Source: RGZA01 sp964568585
Lineage (GTDB): Bacteria > Pseudomonadota > Alphaproteobacteria > UBA9219 > RGZA01
Length of the DNA stretch: 5,921 bases
Direction: 5' to 3'
Assembly (NCBI GenBank): GCA_964568585.1
Contig: CAZMQI010000062.1
Span: 1-5,921 of the forward strand
In this document: one piece after another, positions 1-5,921 of the stretch
Position numbering within the stretch: position 1 is the first letter of the stretch
Layout of the letters: the number at the start of each line of letters is the position of its first letter
The notes under the pieces: model-generated
Told to the model about the DNA's origin: nothing
The model's input: only the letters and a program-made list of their open reading frames with translations
The model's database searches: none
Program-made: the position numbers and the translations under genes

Positions 1-721
1 GCTGGAAGAAGTGTATGAGGTAGTTGAAGCCATTGAACGTCAGGATATGACGGGGTTGAAGGAAGAACTGGGGGATTTGTTATTCCAGATTGTGTTCTAT
101 GCCCAAATTGGTACCGATAAAAACCTATTCACCTTTGATGAAATCGCAGGTGCCGCCGCGGATAAGATGATTGAACGCCACCCGCATGTGTTCGAAGACA
201 AAAAGCTGGAAGACCACGCAGCGTTAATGAAGATGTGGGAAGGCGATAAACAAGCCAAACGCGATGCAAAAACGAAAGCACAAGGCGGTGTTCCAAGCGC
301 ATTGGATGATGTGGCGCATGCCCTTCCCGCTGTGACACGCGCCGTTAAATTGCAAAGCCGTGCAGCACGCGTTGGCTTTGAATGGACGGATATCAACGAC
401 ATCTTTGCAAAATTAGACGAAGAAATTGCCGAATTGAAGGAAGTGGTCGCTGAACGTGCGACCAAAAAAGAACCGTTGGATCTGGAATTGGTTGACCGTT
501 TGAGCGAAGAATTGGGCGATGTGATGTTTGTAGTTACCAATCTTGGTCGCAAATTGCGCGTTGATCCGGAATATGCTTTGCGTACTACCAACCGAAAATT
601 CGAAAAACGTTTTCAAAGCATCGAAGGTACCTTGGCCAGCCAAGGCAAAAAGCCACAAGATGTTGGTATTGATGAGTTGGTATCCATGTGGAATACCGCA
701 CGCAAAGCTGGCGTTAAGTAA
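1..721 (+). CDS. mazG: MazG nucleoside triphosphate pyrophosphohydrolase (5' end cut by window)
   Basis: MazG hydrolyses (d)NTPs to the monophosphate and pyrophosphate in the cytoplasm; in E. coli it also affects (p)ppGpp levels. The reading frame is open from base 2, and the residues read there (LEEVYE) are already inside the first catalytic motif. The GTG at base 11 is therefore an internal Val, not a start, and roughly the first 35-40 residues lie outside the window. The 239 visible residues contain two tandem MazG domains. The first has EExxE (residues 2-6) and ExxD (22-25, in EELGD). The second has EEIAE (about 140-144) and EELGD (about 169-173). The linker has the usual RVGFEW, and the C-terminus has TNRKFEKRF and a late Trp. 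The TAA stop is at 719-721. The gene converges on the IMPase-family gene with a 12-base gap. In many alphaproteobacteria mazG follows hflX on the same strand; here it is inverted. Identification is firm. Confidence 0.95.
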   Translation, partial: LEEVYEVVEAIERQDMTGLKEELGDLLFQIVFYAQIGTDKNLFTFDEIAGAAADKMIERHPHVFEDKKLEDHAALMKMWEGDKQAKRDAKTKAQGGVPSALDDVAHALPAVTRAVKLQSRAARVGFEWTDINDIFAKLDEEIAELKEVVAERATKKEPLDLELVDRLSEELGDVMFVVTNLGRKLRVDPEYALRTTNRKFEKRFQSIEGTLASQGKKPQDVGIDELVSMWNTARKAGVK

Positions 722-733
722 CACCTGTAAGCA

Positions 734-1552
734 TTAGTTTGCCATCACAATGGCGCGAATTTCGCCTAGTGCTTTCTGGTTTGGGGCGATGATTAGCCCG
801 CCTGTGACATCGCCGGGCACATAGGGGCTGCCATCATGTTTACAATACACGAACCCAAGGCATGATAGCATCGTTAGACCGGGGAGATGATCCCATGGCA
901 TGCATTTGCCATAGACGGCGAATTGCGCTTCGCCGCGCAGCAACATCGCATAATCGTGCCCTGCGCTGATGGATGAATGAATTTTCTTGAATCTGGGCTC
1001 TTGGGATTTCACAAAATCACGGTGTTCTTTTGAAAGCAGTTTGTTACCCAAAATGCCCGTGTAGTCTTTAAGTGCATTGAGTGTTGGCGCAGATAGTTTT
1101 TGTGTGGCACCTTTCTTATGGATACGCATCGCGCCGTGTTCGGGTGTTCCGATATATAAATCATCTTCGACGGGTGAATAAATCCAACCAGCGAGCAGTG
1201 TGTTGTTTTGTGCCAGCGCCAGCATGACATCATATTCTGGCTTGCCATTGGCAAAGGCCATCGTGCCATCAATGGGGTCGATGACCCAAATGGGCTGGTT
1301 TTGCTTGAATAAATCCATCTTTGTGGGGTCGGCTTCCACGCCTTCCTCCCCCACTACGACGGTGGCGGGATGCAATGCGAGCAATTTAGCCGACAGCGCT
1401 TTTTCAGCAGCTTGGTCGGCAACGGTGACCAAATCCTGCGGGCCGGTTTTTTCCTGAATATCGCCTGCTGCCAAATTGCGCCATCGCGGAAGGATTTCGG
1501 TTGCTGCCACGTCGCGGATGGCGTCGGCGATTTTGTATATATCCAAGTTCAT
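734..1552 (-). CDS. Inositol monophosphatase family phosphatase (IMPase/CysQ/HisN-like), substrate unknown
   Basis: A 272-residue, metal-dependent phosphatase of the IMPase superfamily, complete and of normal family length. The visible catalytic residues are: DLVTVAD (40-46); GEE (68-70); the signature DPIDGT (92-97), which supplies two metal-binding Asp and the catalytic Thr; and PWDHLPG (219-225), whose Asp221 is the last metal ligand. Differences from the textbook IMPase are AFANGKPEYDV after the DGT motif and SAGHDYAMLLRG near 198-207. From memory these resemble an alphaproteobacterial subgroup annotated only as inositol monophosphatase family. Possible substrates are inositol phosphates, histidinol phosphate, PAP/PAPS or a sugar phosphate; the sequence does not decide. 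The ATG at 1552-1550 overlaps the hflX TGA as ATGA, so translation is probably coupled to hflX, and no strong ribosome binding site precedes it. It is the last gene of the - strand unit and converges on mazG. The family call is firm; the substrate is open. Confidence 0.9.
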   Translation of the reverse strand: MNLDIYKIADAIRDVAATEILPRWRNLAAGDIQEKTGPQDLVTVADQAAEKALSAKLLALHPATVVVGEEGVEADPTKMDLFKQNQPIWVIDPIDGTMAFANGKPEYDVMLALAQNNTLLAGWIYSPVEDDLYIGTPEHGAMRIHKKGATQKLSAPTLNALKDYTGILGNKLLSKEHRDFVKSQEPRFKKIHSSISAGHDYAMLLRGEAQFAVYGKCMPWDHLPGLTMLSCLGFVYCKHDGSPYVPGDVTGGLIIAPNQKALGEIRAIVMAN

Positions 1553-2898
1553 TTCTTTTTTCCGAATTGTGATTGATAGCGACCCCAGTTCGACGGGCTG
1601 AGTTCAACATCAAGTATAATATGCTTGGCGTTATCCTTGCGGGTGACAATGGTACCGTTTTCGTAAAGCCATGCTAACGGTGCGCCTTCGCTATAACTCA
1701 GCTTAATCTCGTAGGTCTTGTGGCCAAGCTTTAACCGTTCATCAATCCGGTTCAGTAATTCATCAATGCCTTCACCGCTTAATGCCGATATGGCAACGCT
1801 GGCACCCTTTACCACATCTCCCTGAAAAGACCATGCGCTCATGGTTTCACGGCCAGAACGGCGCGATTGCTGGATGATGGTTTGTTTATCTTCTGGCAGG
1901 ATTGCATCGATTTTATTCAAGGCTTCAATCACGCGCGGGTCGTCATGATTAATCGCTAGGGTTTCAAGCACATGTTCGACATCTTCTTTTTGCGCTCTTG
2001 TATCTTCATGCGATATGTCGCGTACATGTAAAATGATGTCGGCATTCTCGACTTCTTCCAAAGTTGCATGGAACGCTTCAACCAAATGCGTTGGCAAATC
2101 GGAAATGAAACCCACTGTGTCGGATAGAATGGCTTGCTTGCCAGATGGCAGCGCGATTTGGCGCATGGTGGGGTCAAGCGTTGCAAATAAAAGGTTTTCT
2201 GCCATAACGCCAGCGCCCGTTAAGCGATTAAACAGCGTGGATTTTCCAGCGTTGGTATAGCCAACCAAAGCGATGACGGGTTGTTCGGCACGTTCGCGTT
2301 GCTTGCGGTGCAGGCCGCGCATGCGGCGTACATCATCCAGTTCTTCTTTTATTTTGATAATGCGGTTGGAAATCAAACGCCGATCAAGTTCGAGCTGGGA
2401 TTCACCGGGGCCGCCAAGAAAGCCGAAGCCGCCGCGTTGCCGTTCCAAGTGGGTCCATGACCGTACAAGGCGGGAGCGTTGATAGCTGAGCGCGGCAAGT
2501 TCAACCTGCAACTGGCCTTCCTTCGTGCGCGCGCGTGCACCGAAGATTTCCAAAATCAGACCAGTGCGGTCGATGACCTTAGCATTCCATTCGCGTTCCA
2601 AGTTGCGTTGCTGCGGCGGGGTGATGTTGTGATTGACGAAGACCAGTTCAATCTTGTTTTCCTTGCAAAACGCGCCGATATCAGCCATTTGCCCCTTCCC
2701 CATCAGGGTTGCGGGGGACGGGCTGGCGATATTGATGATTTTCGTATCAACGACATTTAGCTGGATGGCTTCGGCCAGCCCCACAGCTTCTTCCAGCAAC
2801 GCTTCGCTGGAACGTTTGGCGGGCGTGAAGCGGAACATGGGCTGAACGATAAAGGTTCGCGCCGGATCTACGGTTGTGAGGTGTTCTTTTTCTATCAC
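1549..2898 (-). CDS. hflX: HflX, ribosome-associated GTPase
   Basis: HflX binds the 50S subunit and, in E. coli, splits stalled or heat-damaged 70S ribosomes. The protein has 449 residues (E. coli about 426). The N-terminal HflX domain shows the RTGLILEIFGARA block (111 onward) and the signature GGPGESQLELDRR (162-174), followed by a basic helical linker. The GTPase domain has G1 GYTNAGKS (213-220), G2 FATLDPT (238-244), G3 DTVGF (260-264), G4 NKID (328-331) and G5 SALSG (371-375). A C-terminal domain follows. About 39 residues separate G4 and G5, which seems longer than usual. The start is GTG at 2898-2896, sharing its first base with the hfq TAG stop (TAGTG). The next Met (residue 21) would remove the conserved first beta strand, so GTG is preferred. 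There is no clear Shine-Dalgarno, so reinitiation after hfq is likely. The 3' end carries an A_AAA_AAG heptamer just before the stop. Confidence 0.97.
   Translation of the reverse strand: MIEKEHLTTVDPARTFIVQPMFRFTPAKRSSEALLEEAVGLAEAIQLNVVDTKIINIASPSPATLMGKGQMADIGAFCKENKIELVFVNHNITPPQQRNLEREWNAKVIDRTGLILEIFGARARTKEGQLQVELAALSYQRSRLVRSWTHLERQRGGFGFLGGPGESQLELDRRLISNRIIKIKEELDDVRRMRGLHRKQRERAEQPVIALVGYTNAGKSTLFNRLTGAGVMAENLLFATLDPTMRQIALPSGKQAILSDTVGFISDLPTHLVEAFHATLEEVENADIILHVRDISHEDTRAQKEDVEHVLETLAINHDDPRVIEALNKIDAILPEDKQTIIQQSRRSGRETMSAWSFQGDVVKGASVAISALSGEGIDELLNRIDERLKLGHKTYEIKLSYSEGAPLAWLYENGTIVTRKDNAKHIILDVELSPSNWGRYQSQFGKKK
1555..1561 (-). other. Candidate -1 frameshift slippery heptamer at the end of hflX
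   Basis: The - strand reads A_AAA_AAG in phase with hflX codons (GGA AAA AAG AAA TGA), the same heptamer that drives -1 frameshifting in E. coli dnaX. A -1 slip would read GAA and then the ATG of the phosphatase gene in its own frame, giving an HflX-IMPase fusion that bypasses the stop. I see no Shine-Dalgarno-like stimulator 10-14 bases upstream. The only clear downstream stem (1517-1523 pairing with 1479-1485) is about 31 bases away, further than usual. It may be only a lysine-rich C-terminus. Confidence 0.3.
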
Positions 2899-3140
2899 TA
2901 GCTTTGTTCAGCTTCTTGAGCTTCGAACAACGATACAGGCCCTGCGGGCATGATGGTTGAAATAGCGTGTTTATAGACAAGCTGGATATGGCTGTCGCGG
3001 CGCAGCAGTAAGGAGAAATTATCAAACCATGTGATGATGCCTTGCAGTTTGACACCGTTCACCAAAAAAACGGTGACGGGAACTTTGGCTTTGCGAACGG
3101 AATTCAGGAATACGTCTTGCACATTTTGTTTTTCTGACAT
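2898..3140 (-). CDS. hfq: Hfq RNA chaperone
   Basis: Hfq is the hexameric Sm-like protein that pairs small RNAs with mRNAs. The protein has 80 residues, typical of alphaproteobacteria and shorter than E. coli Hfq (102) because the C-terminal tail is brief. Proximal-face residues Q8 and D9 are in register with E. coli. The rim patch reads R16, K17, K19 in place of R16, R17, R19. The Sm1 core has VNGVKLQG and FDNF, with Phe at position 25 where E. coli has Tyr. The Sm2 signature YKHAIST (56-62) is intact after a one-residue insertion in the DSHIQ loop. The tail FEAQEAEQS is acidic. The ATG is at 3140-3138, after an A-rich leader with only a weak GAAG as possible ribosome binding site. The gene overlaps hflX by one base and lies 43 bases after the HAD gene. 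A separate hfq promoter is plausible, but I could not find a convincing -35/-10 pair. Confidence 0.98.
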   Translation of the reverse strand: MSEKQNVQDVFLNSVRKAKVPVTVFLVNGVKLQGIITWFDNFSLLLRRDSHIQLVYKHAISTIMPAGPVSLFEAQEAEQS

Positions 3141-3183
3141 GGTGGCTTCTTTTTTTATTATCGTTGTTGAGACGTTACGGACG

Positions 3184-3852
3184 TTATTTCGAGGATAGAA
3201 GAAGCCTCAATTCTGTCAAGAGCTCCCCTAGGTCATAAACCCATACGGATGGCTGGAATTCAGGGTTTTCGAGACTTGCCTCGCCTATTCCCACGGTCAG
3301 GCAGCCAGATTTGGTGCCACATATTATATCGGTTGCGGTATCGCCGATGAACCAGACGGTTTCATGGCGTTTGATATTGTTGTTTTTGAGGATGAGTTCT
3401 GCCGGCGCTGGATCCGGTTTATCCTTTTCCGCGTCAGTTGCGCCGATGATACTCGTGAAATAGTGGTTCCAGTTCAGATGCGCGACTTCCCTGCGAAGCA
3501 AGTCGCCGTTCTTATTACTACAAATGGTCAGCTTGACTCCATGCTCACGCAGCAAATTCAAAATATCTTCTGCGTGATCGAGTTTATGAAGACCGTTTAG
3601 ATGATTGGAACGGAAATGGTCATAGAATATATCGCGCGCACGGTGCCAGTCATCACCGAAAATCTTCGGAAAGCTATCGCGCATACTGTATTTGGAATTT
3701 TCCATCATGCGCTGCGTATCCCACAGCGGCAGATTGAATGCTTTAAGCGCAGCGTTCACACTGTCAGTCAGTGTTTGCCAGTTTTCAATGAGCGTATTGT
3801 CCCAGTCAAATAATACGGCCTGCGGCAGGCTTTGAAGTGTTTGCTGGGACAT
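3184..3852 (-). CDS. HAD-superfamily hydrolase, phosphoglycolate-phosphatase-like
   Basis: A 222-residue soluble phosphatase of the haloacid dehalogenase superfamily, complete. Motif I is FDWDNT (15-20), with nucleophile Asp16 and acid/base Asp18. Residues about 24-95 form a helical C1-type cap. Motif II is Ser112 in ICSNKNG. Motif III is Lys145 in KDKPDPAP, and motif IV is GDTATD (170-175) with Asp171 and Asp175. Cap type and the KPxPxP pattern fit the Gph/PGMB group; the substrate could be 2-phosphoglycolate, a sugar phosphate or a nucleotide, and cannot be read from sequence. The ATG at 3852-3850 lies only 13 residues before motif I, as usual. There is no visible Shine-Dalgarno (the preceding bases are AAATGCCTT), so translation may be weak or coupled. 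It sits between ntrX (50-base gap) and hfq (43-base gap). In rhizobia, as I recall it, trkA and an aminotransferase gene lie in this interval instead. Confidence 0.92.
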   Translation of the reverse strand: MSQQTLQSLPQAVLFDWDNTLIENWQTLTDSVNAALKAFNLPLWDTQRMMENSKYSMRDSFPKIFGDDWHRARDIFYDHFRSNHLNGLHKLDHAEDILNLLREHGVKLTICSNKNGDLLRREVAHLNWNHYFTSIIGATDAEKDKPDPAPAELILKNNNIKRHETVWFIGDTATDIICGTKSGCLTVGIGEASLENPEFQPSVWVYDLGELLTELRLLLSSK

Positions 3853-3902
3853 AAGGCATTTGTGGTTGAAAGCCAGGCTTTTGGTTGCCTTTATTTACGC
3901 GT

Positions 3903-5324
3903 TTAATTTACGTGGGTAGCCGCAAGCATTTCAGGTTCTGGAACACCATGGCCAGAGCCATGAACGCCAAGCATCTTGAGTTTGCGATGCAGTGCAGAGC
4001 GTTCCATGCCGATGAAGTTTGCAGTGCGCGAGATGTTACCGCCAAAGCGCGTGACTTGCGCCAAGAGGTATTCACGTTCGAACATTTCCCGTGCATCGCG
4101 CAGTGGCAGCATCATGATTTCTCCGCCCTTTTCCCACTTCAACACGTTTGGTGTGCTGGATGTGATTTCGGGTGGAAGCATGTCGGCGCGGATGGGTTCG
4201 TCTTTGCTGTTGTTATGGATGATTAAAATCCATTCCATCGCATTGCGAAGCTGGCGAATATTGCCCGGCCATTCATACGCTTGAAGTGCAGCAAGCGCAT
4301 CTTCACCAAGGGTGCGAACAGCAAGACCAGCATTTTCAGCAGCGCGGTTCAAGAAATGTTGGGCAAGTAATGGAATGTCATCGCGGCGTTCGCGCAGTGC
4401 GCTTACCTTGATAGGTACTACATTCAAGCGGTAATAAAGGTCTTGGCGCAAGGAACCTTCGGCCATCAGTAAATCAAGGTTCTTGTTGCTGGATGCAATC
4501 ACGCGGACATCCACCTGTACCTTGGTGTTGCCGCCCACGCGTGTGAAGGATTGTTCCTGCAAGGCACGTAAAATCTTGCCTTGAGTTTCGAGTGGCATAT
4601 CAGCGACTTCATCTAATAATAATGTGCCGTTATGTGCTTGCTCCAGAAAACCGATTTTGCGGGATGTGCCATTGGCACCCAGTTCGGTTCCAAAAAGTTC
4701 AACTTCCAAACGATCGGGCTGCATGGTCGCGCAATTTACGACCACGAATGGGCCTTCTTCACGGCGTGACATCTTGTGAAGTTGGCGTGCGATGATTTCT
4801 TTTCCTGCACCTGCGGGGCCTGTAATCATCACGCGGCTTCCCGTTGGAGCAACTTTTTCAAGTGTCTTGCGGATTTCTTGAACGGATGGTGATTTACCAA
4901 TCAGCTCCGAATCGCCCAATTTCAGCTTTAATTCTTCATTTTCGCGTTTCAGCCGAAAGGCCTGTAGTGCTTTGTCGACCACCAATAATAAGCGGTCTGA
5001 CTTGAATGGTTTTTCAATAAAATCAAATGCGCCCTTTTTCACGGCGGCAACAGCGGTTTCAATATTGCCATGACCCGAAATCATAATGACCGGAAGTGTC
5101 GGGTACGTTTTGGCGATGTGTTCTAAGAGTTGCAAACCATCCAGCTTGCTGCCTTGGAGCCAGATATCTAAAATCACGAGGCTTGGAAGACGTTGTGCAA
5201 TTTCATGAATAGCAAGTTCGGAAGAAGACGCTTCGCGCGTCTTATAACCTTCATCACTCAAGATGCCAGCTACCTGCAACCGGATGTCCGCTTCATCATC
5301 TACAATCAGAATATCGTGCGTCAT
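3903..5324 (-). CDS. ntrX: NtrX, NtrC-family response regulator without a canonical GAFTGA loop
   Basis: NtrX is the DNA-binding response regulator partnered with NtrY and linked in alphaproteobacteria to nitrogen metabolism, respiration/redox control and cell envelope. The 473 residues show three domains. The receiver (about 1-120) has acidic Asp9/Asp10, phospho-acceptor Asp53, Ser83 and Lys105 (EKPF). The AAA+ domain (about 140-375) has Walker A GPAGAGKE (169-176), Walker B LLLDEV (235-240), YYRLNV and LRERRDDIP (arginine-finger region), and sensor II WPGNIRQLRN (352-361). A Fis-type helix-turn-helix lies at about 422-455. Where sigma54 activators carry GAFTGA, this protein reads GANGTS (216-221), and the loop is about two residues shorter, so sigma54 activation is doubtful. 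A 19-residue tail follows the HTH. The ATG at 5324-5322 has a good GAGGA ribosome binding site five bases upstream, and an in-frame TAA just above it rules out a longer start. Confidence 0.96.
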   Translation of the reverse strand: MTHDILIVDDEADIRLQVAGILSDEGYKTREASSSELAIHEIAQRLPSLVILDIWLQGSKLDGLQLLEHIAKTYPTLPVIMISGHGNIETAVAAVKKGAFDFIEKPFKSDRLLLVVDKALQAFRLKRENEELKLKLGDSELIGKSPSVQEIRKTLEKVAPTGSRVMITGPAGAGKEIIARQLHKMSRREEGPFVVVNCATMQPDRLEVELFGTELGANGTSRKIGFLEQAHNGTLLLDEVADMPLETQGKILRALQEQSFTRVGGNTKVQVDVRVIASSNKNLDLLMAEGSLRQDLYYRLNVVPIKVSALRERRDDIPLLAQHFLNRAAENAGLAVRTLGEDALAALQAYEWPGNIRQLRNAMEWILIIHNNSKDEPIRADMLPPEITSSTPNVLKWEKGGEIMMLPLRDAREMFEREYLLAQVTRFGGNISRTANFIGMERSALHRKLKMLGVHGSGHGVPEPEMLAATHVN

Positions 5325-5329
5325 TGCTA

Positions 5330-5334
5330 TCCTC
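5330..5334 (-). promoter_or_regulatory. Ribosome binding site of ntrX
   Basis: On the - strand GAGGA precedes the ntrX ATG with a five-base spacer. It is the only strong Shine-Dalgarno match I can see ahead of any complete gene here. A second GAGGA occurs 14 bases further upstream but is not at a useful distance from a start codon. Confidence 0.75.
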
Positions 5335-5377
5335 GTTTAAAATGTCCTCATCAGCGCCTTATACGCAGAATCAAAAC

Positions 5378-5921
5378 TTATGTCCTATTGTGCGCGACCC
5401 TTGGGGTTTCTTCAACTGCTTCGGCAGAGTCTTTTTGAGCATCTGCATTATGCAATATCGGGAAGCGAAGCGTGACTCGTGCGCCGCCTTCGATTCTATC
5501 TTCAAGGGTCAGTGACCCGTGATGATCTTCCATAATCTTTTTCACAATCGCAAGACCAAGGCCTGTTCCCTTCGCCCGCGTTGTAACATATGGCTCGGTC
5601 AGACGATGGCGTTGTTCTTTTGGCAGCCCCTTGCCGTTATCTTCAATTGTAATCACCGCTTCGTCGCCGATGTGCTTGAGTGATACAACGACAAGGCCGC
5701 GAGGTAAGTTTGCGGACTCTTCCGGTGTTGCCCGTCCTTCAATGGATTCCATCGCGTTCTTAATAAGATTAGAAATCGATTGGCTGAGCAAACGGCCATC
5801 GCATGTTGCCATCATAATCTCTTGCGGCAAATCTGTCTTCACATCGATATCGCTGCGGCCTGCACTGCGTAGTAAGACTGCTTGACGGCATACATCGTTT
5901 AAATTGGTTTGCTGCATGACG
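5378..5921 (-). CDS. ntrY: NtrY sensor histidine kinase, C-terminal ATPase part (N-terminus beyond window)
   Basis: NtrY is the membrane sensor kinase that phosphorylates NtrX. Only the last 180 or so residues are here. The frame stays open to the window edge, and the Met at 5917 is internal: family members continue from a HisKA dimerisation domain into this NLNDVCRQAV segment. Counting from that Met, the HATPase_c domain shows the N box SNLIKNAMES (49-58, with Asn50/Asn54), G1 DNGKG (93-97), an F-box-like EPYVTTRAKG, and G2 GTGLGLA (117-123). The transmembrane segments, PAS/HAMP region and phospho-accepting His lie outside the window and cannot be checked. After the last beta strand (TLRFP) there is a hydrophilic, Ala/Glu-rich tail of about 26 residues. 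Identity as NtrY rather than NtrB rests mainly on the adjacent ntrX and on kinase-domain resemblance. The TAA is at 5380-5378, 53 bases before ntrX, and co-transcription is likely. Confidence 0.9.
   Translation of the reverse strand, partial: VMQQTNLNDVCRQAVLLRSAGRSDIDVKTDLPQEIMMATCDGRLLSQSISNLIKNAMESIEGRATPEESANLPRGLVVVSLKHIGDEAVITIEDNGKGLPKEQRHRLTEPYVTTRAKGTGLGLAIVKKIMEDHHGSLTLEDRIEGGARVTLRFPILHNADAQKDSAEAVEETPRVAHNRT

Noticed and set aside
97..591. Long open frame on the - strand opposite mazG, and similar antisense frames such as 3885-4226 on the + strand opposite ntrX.
   Set aside because: They lie fully antisense to well-conserved genes, have low-complexity Ser/Arg/Ala-rich translations and show no recognisable domain.
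1105..1122. TGGCAC elements (also near 1800 and 4672), considered as sigma54 -24 boxes.
   Set aside because: None has the GC-containing -12 element at the right spacing, and all are inside genes.
3141..3183. Possible hfq promoter: GATAAT on the - strand upstream of the hfq start.
   Set aside because: The bases 16-18 upstream do not resemble TTGACA, and the region is simply A/T-rich. One good hexamer alone is not enough to annotate a promoter.
3171..3186. Direct repeat GACGTTA spaced by two bases in the HAD-hfq gap, considered as an operator.
   Set aside because: Seven-base repeat, one copy overlapping the HAD stop codon; too short to separate from chance.
3869..3881. Short perfect inverted repeat AAAGCC-A-GGCTTT in the ntrX-HAD gap, considered as a terminator.
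   Set aside because: Only about five base pairs with a three-base loop, and no T-run follows on the - strand, so intrinsic termination is not supported.
4666..4678. Inverted repeat GTGCCA-T-TGGCAC inside ntrX at the GAFTGA-equivalent codons.
   Set aside because: It lies within well-conserved coding sequence and is short; codon choice for Gly-Ala-Asn-Gly-Thr explains it.
5368..5372. GAATC (CcrM-type GANTC site) in the ntrY-ntrX gap.
   Set aside because: GANTC is expected by chance about once per 256 bases and several others occur in the window; no sign of clustering.

Overview
The window looks like chromosomal DNA from an alphaproteobacterium of moderate GC content. The main evidence is the gene order ntrY-ntrX-...-hfq-hflX with mazG close by, a conserved alphaproteobacterial neighbourhood. 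The Hfq sequence supports this: it has an FDNF...LLRRD...YKHAISTIMP core and a short acidic tail. So does an NtrX that lacks the sigma54-contact loop. I cannot name a genus; the order resembles Rhodospirillales-like or other non-rhizobial lineages, but that is inference.

Layout: on the + strand, positions 1-721 hold the 3' portion of mazG, whose N-terminus lies before the window. All other genes are on the - strand and are read from high to low coordinates: the C-terminal kinase part of ntrY (cut by the right edge), ntrX, a HAD-family phosphatase, hfq, hflX, and an inositol-monophosphatase-family gene. The last of these converges on mazG with only 12 bases between the stop codons. No gap exceeds about 55 bases, so there is no long non-coding stretch. 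I saw no RNA gene, insertion sequence, CRISPR array or phage gene.

The - strand genes look like one transcription unit. The gaps are ntrY/ntrX 53 bp, ntrX/HAD 50 bp and HAD/hfq 43 bp. hfq/hflX then overlap by 1 base (TAGTG) and hflX/IMPase by 4 bases (ATGA). The first half is a two-component system (NtrY sensor kinase, NtrX response regulator, linked in this class to nitrogen and redox/envelope signalling). The second half is post-transcriptional and ribosome-related (Hfq RNA chaperone, HflX ribosome-splitting GTPase). Two phosphatases and the NTP pyrophosphohydrolase MazG add small-molecule clean-up functions.

This is mostly an ordinary conserved region and I do not see a clearly new system. 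The points most worth a second look are: an in-phase A_AAA_AAG slippery heptamer at the very end of hflX, where a -1 slip would fuse HflX to the phosphatase; the replaced GAFTGA loop in NtrX; and the gene-order differences (a HAD phosphatase between ntrX and hfq, an IMPase-family gene after hflX, and mazG inverted).
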